Origin: Diplocarpon mali
Lineage: Eukaryota; Ascomycota; Leotiomycetes; Helotiales; Drepanopezizaceae
NCBI GenBank assembly: GCA_024741835.1
Contig: JAENRP010000123.1
Location: 54,986 to 118,985, forward strand
Direction of reading: 5' to 3'
Length of the DNA: 64,000 nucleotides
Part shown: one piece after another, positions 22,713 to 34,741 of the stretch
Position numbering within the stretch: the stretch's first letter is position 1
Layout of the letters: each line of letters begins with the position of its first letter
Program-made: the position numbers and the translations under genes
The notes under the pieces: generated by a model
Told to the model about the DNA's origin: nothing
The model's input: only the letters and a program-made list of their open reading frames with translations
Database searches by the model: none

Positions 22713-24137
22713 ATGATAAAAGCCAAAATGCACATCTCGTCCCCTTCGATGCCTGGCGGTGGTCGATTACGGAAACAACTCAGACGAGCTCTTCCGATGT
22801 ATATTGCATGCGCTCTCCTTCTCCTCCTCTACACCCAGATCGACCACTTCGAACCCATTCAACGGGCTCCCGGTGAGGTTCTGAAGCGAATCTTCGCATA
22901 CCAGGAGCCAGTATCCCGCGAGAACAACACCAAGTTCCCCCGCAAGATATGGCAAACGTGGAAGGTCGACCCCCTCGACTTTGAAGAGAGAGAGTCTACA
23001 CGGGCAAGATCATGGCCACAGTTGAATCCTGGCTACAGATATGAAGTCTTGACCGACAGCAATGACATGGCATACGTTGAGACTCATTTCGGACCAGGTG
23101 GTGTGATCGATCGGCCCGACATTCTAGAGACGTACCGAACCCTCAACACGACTATCATCAAGGCCGATCTCTTGCGATACCTCATTATGTACGCCGAAGG
23201 TGGAGTGTATGCCGATATCGACGTGGAAAACATGCGGGCGGTCGATACCTGGATCCCGTCCCAGTTCAACGAAAGCGACGTCGATCTTATCATCAGCGTT
23301 GAAATAGACGAGCCTGATTTCGTCAACCACACAATTTTGGGCCAGAAGTCGCAGTCGTTTTGTCAGTGGACATTCATGGCCAAACCGAAACATCCTGTCA
23401 TGTTGAGGCTGATTAACCACGTTCTCCACTGGCTAAACGAGGTAGCTCAGAAGCAGGCGGTTCCAATCTCGCACATCCAACTCAATTTCGACGAAGTCAT
23501 TACTGGCACTGGCCCCTCGGCATTCACGGGCGCAATCCTGGCAGAGATGACTGCACAGACCCACCGCCGCTTGTCATGGAACACTTTCCACGGTCTGACG
23601 GAGCCGATACTCGTGGGGGACATCCTCGTTCTCACGGTTGATGCATTTGCTGCTGGTCAAGGTCACTCCAATTCCCTGACCCACGAGTCACCAAACGCCC
23701 TGGTGAGGCATCACTACCACGCTTCTCTGTGGCCATCAAGGCATCCTCGATTCAGCCATCCCGCGTACGGCATGGTCGAGGAATGCAACTGGGAGCCGGC
23801 CTGTGTCCAGAATTGGACCGAAAATACCGCTGCTTTTGGCGGCCTCTCCTACGATGAAAAGGCTAAATTGATTGCCGTGAAAGAAAAGATCGACGCGGAT
23901 AGATACAGTGAGGAGTTGGCCGAAGACGAGCAAGCTGCCCAGGAGGAAAAGGACAAAGCTGCTGCGGAGCTGAAAGCGCAATGTGAACAGGCATCATACG
24001 TTCACGTCGAGCAGCTCGAAGCCACAGGCTCAGCGGCAGTCACACAGATCGATATTCAAGCAGCGGCAGCGGCCATTCAAGCCAAGATGGATAGTGCGCA
24101 ACAGCCCCCAGAGCAGCCTCCAGCACCACAGGAGTAA
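22713..24137 (+). CDS. GT32-family glycosyltransferase (Och1/Hoc1-like, type II membrane protein)
   Basis: This is a Golgi-type alpha-mannosyltransferase family member acting on protein or lipid glycans. The single exon from ATG 22713 encodes 474 residues; ATG 22728 is an alternative start. A basic cytosolic stub is followed by one membrane anchor (ALPMYIACALLLLLYTQ, residues ~30-47) and a luminal domain. The domain contains FPRKIWQTWK, the GT32 core KADLLRYLIMYAEGGVYADIDVE with its DxD motif, and TGPSAFTGAI. The C-terminal ~80 residues are Glu/Ala/Gln-rich, probably coiled or disordered, and end in Pro-Gln repeats, an extension absent from yeast Och1. I cannot tell which mannan linkage it makes. 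Confidence 0.9.
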   Translation: MIKAKMHISSPSMPGGGRLRKQLRRALPMYIACALLLLLYTQIDHFEPIQRAPGEVLKRIFAYQEPVSRENNTKFPRKIWQTWKVDPLDFEERESTRARSWPQLNPGYRYEVLTDSNDMAYVETHFGPGGVIDRPDILETYRTLNTTIIKADLLRYLIMYAEGGVYADIDVENMRAVDTWIPSQFNESDVDLIISVEIDEPDFVNHTILGQKSQSFCQWTFMAKPKHPVMLRLINHVLHWLNEVAQKQAVPISHIQLNFDEVITGTGPSAFTGAILAEMTAQTHRRLSWNTFHGLTEPILVGDILVLTVDAFAAGQGHSNSLTHESPNALVRHHYHASLWPSRHPRFSHPAYGMVEECNWEPACVQNWTENTAAFGGLSYDEKAKLIAVKEKIDADRYSEELAEDEQAAQEEKDKAAAELKAQCEQASYVHVEQLEATGSAAVTQIDIQAAAAAIQAKMDSAQQPPEQPPAPQE

Positions 24138-25446
24138 CACAGCTCTCGACAACTTGATGTGAACTGGCCCAGACGTGCGCCCTCTACGTCCGGAGTTTGC
24201 CACAACGTGTCGTGCCCGATTTAGTGCCGTTACCACATAGCAGATATTTGCCGTTGTTGAGACAGCTCAATGGCGCTGCAAATTCGTTGCGAGAAAAGCG
24301 CGCGCCTCGGGGGGTGCACGAGCGTCGGGACTAGGACATTAGAGACGTATCACCAAAAAGACGAGCATACTTGGCGATGGGAGAGCTTCAGCAGGCTGGA
24401 GGGGTCAAGGATAAATTTTCAAGACGAGGCGACTCATGTCTTCCTTTAGCCGTCTCATGATGGTGTTTGCGAACTCATGGCACGGTGATGGAGGGGAGAG
24501 GGCCGTGCCTTCTCGTCTCCCGCTTCCCGTTTTCCGTTGGTTTGGTTGCCGTGGGTGTGCGTCTGGGTTTTACCTAAAATGCGGGTCAAATTATGAAGCC
24601 GACCCCTTTTTTTTCCACTAGCTCGAATATGAAGGCAACACTTCATTGGTCCCGTCCTTTTCCCAACCTGTATATATAAATAAATATATATATATATATA
24701 TAATTTGTGGGTTCACGGCTCAAGCCAAGCTTATTTCCATTCAAACTTGTCGGAATATGAAAGTCACACTTCATCGGTCTATTCCTCCTCCCCCCCCCCT
24801 CCCGTAGAGGGAGAGACCGAGAGACTGGCGCAAATAGGTACGAGCATGAACAGTGACATCTCCAGACTACATGTCCATGACTTCCAGCGCTCCCTGAGAG
24901 AGAGAGGTGTATGTGTAATCCCGTCAGTCCAGCATGAAGAATTCGCCCTAAAAACTATACGTCGTTTAGTACCCAAGGCTGACCTGGGCGCCGCTTATAG
25001 CCAAACCTCATCGATGCTGTCCGACTCCATCGCAGAGCCCCATCTTGACAAGCTATCAATGATCCAAAGCGACGTGCGGCGGTACACAGATTCCCCCACA
25101 TCTAAATCCCCAATCATGCGCGGTACGATGAATCGGGTCCACTCCCCGCGTATTGAATGCCATTTGAGCGACGAGGCTGAGAATTGATTCCCTGTGCGAG
25201 GCTCCCAAGATGGCGTGACATATCTGCACTCGCTCACCCTCATCCGCACGACAAAAAAATGCCCCTCCCGTGGCTACGATCTCGCGCGTCTGCTCCGTGA
25301 TACCCCAGCCATTTCTCTACTCGTTTGCGTTGCCTATCTCTCAAGGGCGCGAGCGGTCTTGCAGCAAGATATCAGGCAGAGGAAAGCATCACTGTCTCGA
25401 GGCATATCTCCTGTCTCCAACTGTACCGGTCCTTGTTCTTGTCGCC
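24138..25446. other. intergenic, includes (TA)n tract
   Basis: The stretch holds a TA-repeat at about 24674-24703 and a C-run near 24790. A frame of about 113 codons (ATG 24846 to 25187) has no recognisable family. This is probably the promoter and leader region of the trehalose synthase gene. Confidence 0.45.
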
Positions 25447-28227
25447 ATGTGCGATCAGGCACATGCACCACGCAGCCACTCTGCTCTCGGCGGCGTCTCT
25501 CTCAGTGCCTCAGATGGTAGAACCACGCCACCATCTCGAGTTCCGACTCCTCTTCGATCAACCCCAAAGAGTCTCAGACCCTATGTGTTCGCTCTGATGG
25601 CGTTCAAGCATGGCACACACTTTCAGACGAAGCCTTCGAAGCTTCGGGCCCGCAGAAGTCAGTATATCCCGCCCCCGGATCTACGAGAAGAAAGGGCTCA
25701 GAGAATTTATGATGAGAGACAAAATATCTTGAGATCTTCGGCTTCGAACCATTCCAATTTGCAAATGCTGATATTCTCGATAGCCAGTATTCTGGCCGAC
25801 AAAGAAGGGCCATTTGCTGCGTCTCTGACGGTATGTATACACGTGTCGGACCGAGCTATTCTGAACCCTCGTGCTGACTAGAAAGACCCTCTATGCAGGT
25901 ATTGCAGTCGCATTCGGCGAAGAAGACTCGGCTGTCGTAGCAGTTGCAATCCACGACGACACTTACCTCATTGACTTCTCGGTCCAATCCATCCAGCTCC
26001 AAGAGACCGCGGGAACAGGAGAAGACCCCATTGCTGATTATGTTCTCCAAGAACTGGAGAGATACGAGCATGTGAATATTGCCAAATTCGTTGGTGCCGG
26101 TCTCTCGACAGAGCTTCTGAAAAAAGCCCCCAAACTTTGCTCAAGACTCTGGTTGGACCTAGACATCGTCCCAATATCAATTGTCCCCGAACTAGAAGGA
26201 TATGAGAAGGTTACAAAGGCTCGGAGCTTCTGGAGTTCCAAGTGTGTGGATGAGCAGGCAGACTCATTGGCTCGAAAGTGTATCATGTAAGCGCGTCTCT
26301 GCGGTTCAAGCCCCTACTCGGTTTCGCTGATTTCGCACGACCTCCGCTTGCTTGATCTTCACATTTTGACAAGGTTCACAGGCATTTCGGTCCAAGTCTC
26401 GCCCCTCTTCTCCAGGTCGGCTATCGAGGCATCGTCGAGACCGATTCCGGAGGCCGGGCACACATTCTCACCACGGATGACTTTAAGAGGTCATGTGACA
26501 CCCCCACATGGGATGCAATGATGCATTTCGTGAATTCTCTGAAGAAGCTGGGAACCAAAATCGCATTCTTCAGCAGCACACCTCAGGGGGGCGGAGTAGC
26601 CTTGATGAGGCATGCTCTTGTCAGGTTGGCGGATCTGCTGGGAGTTGACCTTACCTGGTATGTTCCTAAGCCAAAGCCAGGTGTCTTTCGAATTACCAAG
26701 ACAGTCCACAACATCCTTCAAGGCGTTGCCGAGCCAGGTGTCTGTATTACTGCACAAGAAAAGCAAGTATTGGTCGACTGGATCGAAGACAATGCCAAGC
26801 GCTACTGGTTGTCACCGGGCGGCCCGCTTCGGCCACCTGAGGTAAGCGATGGGGACGCCCTCGTTCCCAAAGTCTAACGGTCTCAAGATCTCCGGGGGAA
26901 CATTTTGAATTTCCCATTGCTGACTCGTCCGTGTCCTATAGGAAGGCGGCGCAGATGTGATAGTGATCGACGACCCTCAAATGCCCGGCCTCATCCCATG
27001 TATCAAGAGCATCACTCCACATCGACCAGTCCTCTATCGCAGCCACATCCAGATCCGTGGAGATCTCGCTGTGGCAGAGGGGACTCCCCAGGCAGATATC
27101 TGGCAATTCTTATGGTTCGTGAATTCCCTTCTTATATCCTCCATAACCTGCGCATCACTTTAGTGTGATGCACAGCAAAATGCCAGAAACCACATGGCAC
27201 GTGGCAATAGGTCAAGGAATGATCATCTCTAATTCTTATGATCAGGCAGAATATCAAGTTAGCAGATATGTTCATTAGCCATCCGATTCCATCTTTCGTA
27301 CCCGGCAATGTCCCAGCCCCCACAGTAGCCTATCTGCCCGCCACTACTGACTGGTTGGACGGCCTGAACAAAGACATGAACGGATGGGACCAAGGATACT
27401 ACGGCCACGTGTACAACGAGCAGTGTCACGCTATCAGAATGTAGGTTGAAGATTTCGAGCTTGCTTCCCAGTCCAATGAATGCTGACAAGAATGCAGGAC
27501 TCAGCTCAAATGGCCTCTCAAGAAATATCTCATCCAGGTCGCTCGGTTTGATCCGGCAAAAGGCATCGCCGATGTTATTCAATCCTATGCCGAGTTCCGC
27601 TCGCTCCTGACCAAGTATGACCCCGAGCTCGAAGCTCCTCAGCTGGTAATCTGCGGCAACGGCTCAGTCGACGACCCAGACGGCACCATCATCCTAGATC
27701 AGACTATGAACACCCTCGAGCACAAGTTCCCGCACCTTGTGAGCTCCATCTCCGTGATGCGGCTCGCACCTAACGATCAACTTCTCAACACTCTCTTGTC
27801 CGCCTCGCACACCGTCCTCCAACTCTCCACCCGCGAGGGATTCGAAGTCAAGGTCTCCGAGGCGATCCACAAAGGCAAGCCGGTCATCGCGACCAACTGC
27901 GGCGGCATCCCCCTGCAGGTCCAGCACGGCAAGAACGGGTTCCTGGTCGAGCCGGGCGATTGGCACGCGGTTGCCAAGCACCTGCTGGCGCTGTGGACCG
28001 ACGACGAGCTCTACGAGACCATGCGCGCCTACGCGAAGGCGAGCGTGAGCGACGAGGTCGGCACGGTGGGCAACGCGCTGGCTTGGTTTTATCTGGCGGA
28101 TCAGTGGGCCAGTGGCAAGGGGATTCTGCCCCAAGAGAGATGGGTCAATGATCTCGCGAGGGAAGCGGCCGGGATCCCTTACAGAGAAGGCGAGAATAGG
28201 CTGCCGCGGAACTTTGGGCGCGCCTGA
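25447..28227 (+). CDS. ccg-9: trehalose synthase-like glycosyltransferase (GT4; ccg-9 type)
   Basis: The clock-controlled ccg-9 family makes trehalose from a nucleotide sugar and glucose. The secure part begins at 25886 (TLYAGIAVAFGEED). Exons are 25886-26286, 26382-26841, 26942-27114, 27246-27440 and 27498-28227, joined in frame. Features include the N-terminal family domain (TYLIDFSV, RLWLDLDIVP), the first Rossmann half (FFSSTPQGGGVALMRHALVR, DLTWYVP) and the GT-B C-terminal half (QVARFDPAKG, STREGFEVKVSEA with the E-x7-E motif, GKNGFLVEPGDW). The donor at 27115 (GTTCGT) is weak but the only one restoring frame. A 5' exon from ATG 25447 to 25830 is possible but unverified. Its junction needs an unusual GAAAG acceptor at 25885, so the true N-terminus is uncertain. 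The last exon is markedly GC-rich compared with the first. Confidence 0.85.
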
Positions 28228-31200
28228 CCCTCCTCTCTGGTTCTCCGGCGCGACGGTTTAGGATCGTGACAGCTCGCGGCCCGGCAGCGCGGGCTTTCAT
28301 AGCGCTTGGCTTCTCAGCCGCGAAGCTGGGATGCGATATGGTGCGTTGACCCGGGAGAGATGAAAAGTTTGGCGGGACTATATTTGTTTCCAGGGTGACT
28401 GCCTCAGCGGACACCATTTCAGTCCCCAGGAACGCAGTAGGAGTAGCGGGGTACTCCCGTAAGTGTTGATTGAGGTTCCGCACACATACAGCATTTCACC
28501 GAGTCTAGTGAACTTCCCACTGCACCCGTCGCAAAAATCGTGACAGTATACTTACACGAGTACTACTCACGAGCCTGTGATCCCAGAAGCATTTCCGGGA
28601 CTTGTCTCCCGCAAGGCGCAGAAGTTTAAGACCTAGAGCATCCACCACCCTCTCCAATCCCTAGAGTGTATTCCAAATGTACATCCAGCTGTGGAAAGTA
28701 GGGTAGCACGGCGTCACGTATCTATCTTCCTTGGGCATATTTTCCTCGCTCGCTTCGGTTAGAACCTCTCGCATATTGATGGGCCCCCCCGCTTTCTCTC
28801 AACATAGCGAGTCCAGCCCCAAACCCTGTTATGAGTACGAGATGCGAATCTCCACTCCGTCGCGTGTGTGTTCTCAGGCCAACGCAGTTCTCGGAAGGGC
28901 GGTATCGTGCGGGTAAACCCTGCCGGTTGGACAGGTATGCATCGGGCCGAGATCCTGCGGCAAGCTGGCTGCGCAACGCACCATGCCGAGAAGACAGCCC
29001 GGTGTCTTGTGCGTGTGAGCGAGGCGGACGGGTATTGGGACGATGCGTGGATGCCACGGGAGAAGGCAGTGGTGCATCAGAGTGCGTACTGTGCTGTGTG
29101 CGCTGGGCCTGTACGCCTCGGATTTCACCACCTGGCCTGATCATCAGGCTTGATCCAACTCTCATAGCATGGGTATAAAAAAGAGTAGAAACGAAAGAAG
29201 AAAGGAAAGAAGGAAAGAACAGAAACGAAAAGACAGAAGGAAAGAAAGAAGAAAAGAAAGGAAAAGATAGGAAAAGAAAGGCTCACTAGATTCCTTTATC
29301 TTGTAAGCGGTTCGCCCTCTCCCTTGCATCACGCACATACCGTCAGGAATCACTCACCCGCATGATTTCCATCTCAACGTATGAGCAGATCATACCTGCA
29401 GACCCCATACCAGCAGAGCTAGAAGCTCCATTCTCTATTCATACCCTCCATCGTCCCACGCCGCTTTCCAGCCCGCGACAACCAGGAGCGCTCTCAGCGA
29501 GGAGTGGGATGTACCGTATCCTCAGCACCAGGCCGCGCCGGAGCGGCGTTGAGGAGCACGGCGGAGATTTCGCGTCGAGACGCGACCTTTCGGCTCGACA
29601 CCTGGGGCTTGGGGATATACCTGAGCGGCGCGGGTGACTATTTGCGTCGCCGAACGGGAGAATGGGCCGGGGTTGAGATTGAGATTTCTGGTCTGCTACG
29701 AGTCTACGAGGAGAGGGACCTTGAGGCGAGAACGCCGGCCACCAAGCTCGAGGCTGACGGTAGACTGATGCTGGAGATGACGAGACGGTGATGTACGTAA
29801 TGAGGAGAGGGTGGAAGGCCTCTGCTCGCGAAGCTGTCGACTCGCATCAAGGCTATGCAGCTGCGAAGGATAGAGGTGGAATCCGGATGGCGCTTCGAGG
29901 TCCCGGCAAAGGATAAAGAGCTAGAGTGACCTGGTCCAAATGAACCATGCATGCCGATGTCTTTATCCTGAAACCAATGCCTGGCCGCGATACCTGTAGG
30001 CCTCTTGTTGCAAGAAGTGAGTACTCGGCAAATTGACTCTACATTCTAAGAGGCGTAGATGATTCCGCCGCGCCCTATAATAAAATATAGTATTTCTCAA
30101 CATATTCCCCAGATAAGGGGAGACACGGACATTGCCTAGTATTCTGCGATCATTCCGTCGATTGCAAGAACTTCAGCGCACCGCGGTCGCAAACTATAGA
30201 GGCGCTATCTTGCAATGAATGCTAGCTGACAGGGCCACTTACCTAACAGGGAGATACCATAGGGAGGAAATATATCCTAGGAATTCTCGACCGAACCGTC
30301 ATACACCACAGGTGGCTAAAAGGGCCAGGGTCTTGCAAAAAGCGCCTGCCATCCGAACTACGAAAACGAGAATTCATAATACAGAACAATAGATAAACAA
30401 AACTTGAAGAAACCCAAGTGGCTACTGGACCAACAGCGACCCCAAGACAGATACGTCAAGGGGCAATCTCCCTGTTGCATTGAAGCTGGAATTTTCTCCG
30501 GCAAATATGACTGGCCGTTAGACAGGTTTAGGTCCCTACAGTCCGCTTGAAGTGAGGCGAAACTCCCTGGGCCAAGACACAGTCACGATACGCTGGGACA
30601 GACGAATAATACTCAAGTTTATGCAGGATAGGAGCTTAAGCACGAAATCAGCGGAATAACCCGAGTAGGAAATTTGTCCCGCAGGAAGACAGGAGCCCAA
30701 ACGCGGTCTCCTTTATTCAAAATCATCCTGCGTCTAAGGTCGGAATCCCGTATCTCATATCCTGCTAATGGTTCATGATGTTCCTAGACCAACGGGTGCG
30801 TTCCTGAGGCAAGGAATGGATCGCCACCAAGCTCGCTTTTGCTGAGTTAAGATGAACGTTCGGCTACGCTCTGCTATGCTGTTCCGCAGAATCTAGATTC
30901 CAGCTTCTGGGATATTACAACAGCAACGTCAATTCGACGCCATTGTGCATTCTCGCTTGACTGCCTGTGAAACGCAAGAACGCAAGAACGCTAGAAAACA
31001 AATGAGCAAGCAAGGGAAACGAAATGATTTATAACAATAGCAATGAACATCAAGAGAGAAGCCGAGAAGTTTATTGGTAAATGATGTAAAGGGTTGGGCT
31101 GGGGGTGCCTCGTTCGGCTGCGTCTTTCTTGCTGGCATTCGTCGTCTTCGTCATAATATGGCATCATAAACCCCTCCAAGCCATGCCCCATGTTTCTCCA

Positions 31201-31317
31201 TGCTTCGATGCGGTGCTCTCATCGCACCGTCCCGGGAGACCAAAAGTGGCCCAAAAGCACCGCTACCTCACATTCTAATTCCCAGACCCCCCATATCAGG
31301 AGAACCAAAAAGCCTAT
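28228..31317. other. gene-free spacer, about 3.1 kb
   Basis: I see no supported gene. Overlapping frames on both strands at 28700-29200 and 29360-29950 lack domains and start-codon support. A purine-rich GAAAGAAG-type tract lies at about 29178-29280. Confidence 0.5.
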
Positions 31318-33437
31318 TCAGAGACCCCCAGGCGGTGGTCTCGGGCCGACGATCTGTCTCCTTCCCGATCCAATCCCCTGCGATCCTCTGTTCTGCCCAT
31401 CGCCCCCGGTATAGCCAGTCCACTGGTTGACATCCCACTTGCCGCCAATACCGCCACCGATCCCATCAACACCATCGCCTTTCGCCACTTTGCTTTTGAG
31501 CTCCTTCTGGCTCTCCTCCCACTCCTGTTGCCTCTGCCGCTCATTCTCCATCTCGCGCTCCAGCAGCGATTTCGACGCCCATCCGCTGGCTTTCGTCTTC
31601 TGCTGCGACTGGACGCGGCGGCGGTCCTCGGCGTCCCGCTCGGCGGAGCTGTCGAATCCGCCGATTTCTCTAGAGTAGGTCATGCTGGCTTGTATTTGTT
31701 TGGGAGCGGGGTTGGAAGAAAGAAATCGATCGGTGCGGTTTTGATTCGGGACGAAGTCTAGCTCTGGGCTCTTCACGGACGCATACTTGGCCGGATCGGG
31801 CAAGGGTCTAGGGGGCCCGGTATTTTGCGATAAAATCCGGGGTGGAAGGGCAGGTGAGGGTTGCGGAAGTGGACGAGGAGATTTCAAGGGTTGCTGTGGC
31901 GTGTGGGCTGGTTCGTCGGAATGATGGCTTGCCCATTGCCTTCGTAGGTAGTCCCTCTCATCTTCGCGCCATACTTCATCGCTATCCTTGTGCGAATGAG
32001 TCCGTGGCCGAGTTTGAGAGCGTGATCGTACTTTCGTAGCTTCCTCCTTGACCCGGGCAGCCATATCGTGGTCTTCTACGACCTTGTGACTGCGTTGGTC
32101 CAATTTTGCCTGTCTATCTCTCTCGTACTGACGCTCTCGTTCTCTCGCTTTTTCGAGCTCCCATTCAAGTTCCTTGATGCGGCTATTCTCAGAGCTCCCT
32201 CCGCTGCTGTTCCCTCTCGAGATACCGTTCTCTGCCTGGTATTGGCTCAGAAACTGACCCCGTAGTCGCGCGTCGCTGTTACCGCGCGATCTCTGGCGCT
32301 CCTCGTGTAGTCTAGCCTCGGCTTCGCGCTCCTCTCTCTGCCGCGCCTCTTCCTCTTCACGCCACCTCTGCTCTTCTTCCTCCCATTTCAGCCTCTCCTC
32401 CTCAGCCCTCTGGCGTTCTCTTTCTCTCAGTTTCTTCGTCTCCTCGGCCCATCGATCTTCCTCTTGTGCCCGTGCTCGCTCTTCCTCAGCTCGTTGATCC
32501 GCAATGCGCCGCCGCTCGTCCGCTTCAGCTTGTAACCTTTGACGTTCCAATTCAGCCTCTTGCTCCTTTCTCCTCTTTTCTTTTTCGGCCAGGTTGGGAA
32601 CGTTTGGACCTGCACTGGTTATCTGCCGTCTGCCCCCAAAAGATACACCCAGTTTCCCCTGACTCGCTCCGCCCATATAGCCGTACTGCGCAATATTCCA
32701 GGCCGGAGATGTAGCGCCCTCGTCTGACTTCTTGCTCCAGCTGCTCACTCCCGGTGACAGCGGCCCTGTACCGTTCTTTATTGGACTCCATCGTCCACTG
32801 TTTGAGTCTCCGGTCTTCGTAGGCGTCAAGGAAGGCCTCGTATTGTATGTCGAGGAGGTGTTGCTTGCATTTGAGACCCCGCGGTCTCTATTTCCGTAAT
32901 TTCCCCCTCCTACTGCACCGGAACCCGTCCCTTGCGGACTCATGAGTCCACCTCGCGATTTTCCGCCGATCGGACTTGGAAATCGCGACGGATTGATTCG
33001 GCTCGCCGCTCTGCTGAAAGACCCCAAACATTGTAATACTTGCGCCGGATCCTTGGATTCAAACAGATCTACTGTGAGGAATGTGTCGTGCGATGGCAGG
33101 TTGAAGGGAGCGGATTTACACGCGCTGAGGAACAGGGAGATGTTTTCCATTTGCACGAAGGGCATTACTGCCCTCGCTTTAAAGCGGAGAGTATTTGGGA
33201 CTGCGAGATTGACGAGTCTGAGGAAATAAGATCAGTAGGTCGGATAGACAGAGGAAGCAGACAGCCAAACTTGCACAGTGCCACTCCATCCTTAAGGCTG
33301 TCCAACAAGTCGCCGGGGGCAAGGCGCTCTCCAAGGGATTCTTCAATGAAAGTCCTGACTTCGTTGGCAGCTTGCGGAGTATATCTGTCTAGGCGCAATT
33401 TGCGCATATCTTTATCGAGAGAGGTCACGGAAGCCAT
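31318..33437 (-). CDS. calponin-homology domain protein with long charged coiled-coil region
   Basis: This is probably an actin-binding cytoskeletal protein. Two exons (33437-33271, 33217-31318) give 688 residues; the 53-nt intron splits the calponin-homology (CH) domain with donor GTTTGG. The single CH domain (residues ~10-120) shows LGERLAPGDLLDSLKDGVALCKLVNLAVP and later PFVQMENISLFLSACK, as in SM22/transgelin-type proteins. A Gly/Ser-rich linker follows, then a Glu/Arg-rich segment (residues ~225-420) typical of a single alpha-helix or coiled coil. A Pro-rich stretch comes next, and the C-terminus carries KWDVNQWTGYTGGDGQNRG and ends GPRPPPGGL. The organisation is that of a long fungal calponin-type protein. 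The target filament is inferred from the family. Confidence 0.88.
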
Positions 33438-34741
33438 GCTTGTGATTAAGGCCGAGCAACTTGGTCAGGTTGAGGAAAAGGACCCAACTCAAGGTTGAAG
33501 TCTGGTCAATGTTGTTATGCGCGGGGCTCAAGGGCGGGTTACGAGGCCAGGGCTGGGAGATACTCAGATACCAGGCGTCAACCTCGGAAGCAAAACACGT
33601 GGCGATTTCAACAAGCATCTGAGACGAAGCTTTTTGGGATATCCTACATACGTCCAGAATCCATTAAGCGGCAACATCTTCGGAATCCTCTCTACTGAAG
33701 TGATGAATGGGTACATGTTGGTTCATGTCAGGTCATCCATCACGTGAATGTCATGAGACAAACCCACAGGTCTTACAGCATCCTCGTACCGGAACTTTCC
33801 GTCGGCCTGCATGTGCGAGTAATCTGGTAACAGTGGAACTGTGTGGCACCATTCCTTCTCCACTGACTCCGACCTTTACCCATAAAAAATGGACTGTATA
33901 TGTTAGGTACAAGGTCGTACGACGAAATACGGCACGTGTCCTCAATACTGTACAGAGTGGAGAAGACCTTCCGTCACCAGCCCCCCAAGTTCTCGGCAAA
34001 ACACCAAAACACCCGCCTTTACACCGAGCTGTGGCGGGGAAACTGACGCAGGGCGCTAGAGCAGGAGGATCTGATCCACACGCACCACCGAGCCAATGAT
34101 AAACGAGATCGTTCCAGGCCCACTACCCTGCCCCGCTAGCCCAAAGTAGGCTAGATTCAACCATAGTAGCTTCTGAATCAGCTCCTGCTAGCTCCGAGGC
34201 CAATCATGGAGGCCTCCGATGGCCGTCTCTCGCAGACCAGAGAACAAGGCCCCCAAGCCGAAAGGGAACAAGCAACCAACACCCTTTCCCTTTCTCCTAC
34301 AGACGCAGCTTTGCGTTTCTTGCTCTGCTTGATCTGCACCTCATAAGTATCTCACATCCCATCTCTCTCTGCCCTCCCAGCCCACTTTTCCCTCTCTTCT
34401 CTCCCTCCCATCTCTTCGTTCACCACATCGATCCTCCGTTTCTCGTCATCACGTACTTCGATTGAAGCGCTCAGTACTCTCATTCTCTTCTAATACCCGT
34501 CCGTTACTCACATCTTGCCTGCTTCAAAGCCGAACCATGGGATCATTCGAGAATTCCTTCTCGTTCTCTCCCGTTTGCATCTTGCCGCCTCAAATTCCCC
34601 GTGAAGTAAGCACATACCCTGATCCAGGCGCATGTCAGACCTCTCGTGAGGCAATCTTGATTCTCAGTACACCCGCATCTATCAGCTGCTTTAAGCCAAT
34701 GTTCCGTCAGGATCTGACAGCTTCGGCAGTTTTCCTTCAAC
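33438..34741. other. intergenic, divergent promoters
   Basis: This lies between the calponin-homology gene (-) and the next gene (+). The segment from ~34310 to 34600 is CT-rich, typical of a fungal 5' leader. A possible leader intron starts at 34604 (GTAAGC) and ends with CAG at 34711. No other gene is supported. Confidence 0.45.

Noticed and set aside
24846..25187. Plus frame with ATG upstream of the trehalose synthase gene
   Set aside because: No similarity recognised and no splice route into the downstream gene in frame.
28722..29178. Overlapping frames on both strands of 85-147 codons
   Set aside because: Mutually overlapping, some without ATG, and rich in Arg/Ser/Pro as expected from GC-rich non-coding DNA.
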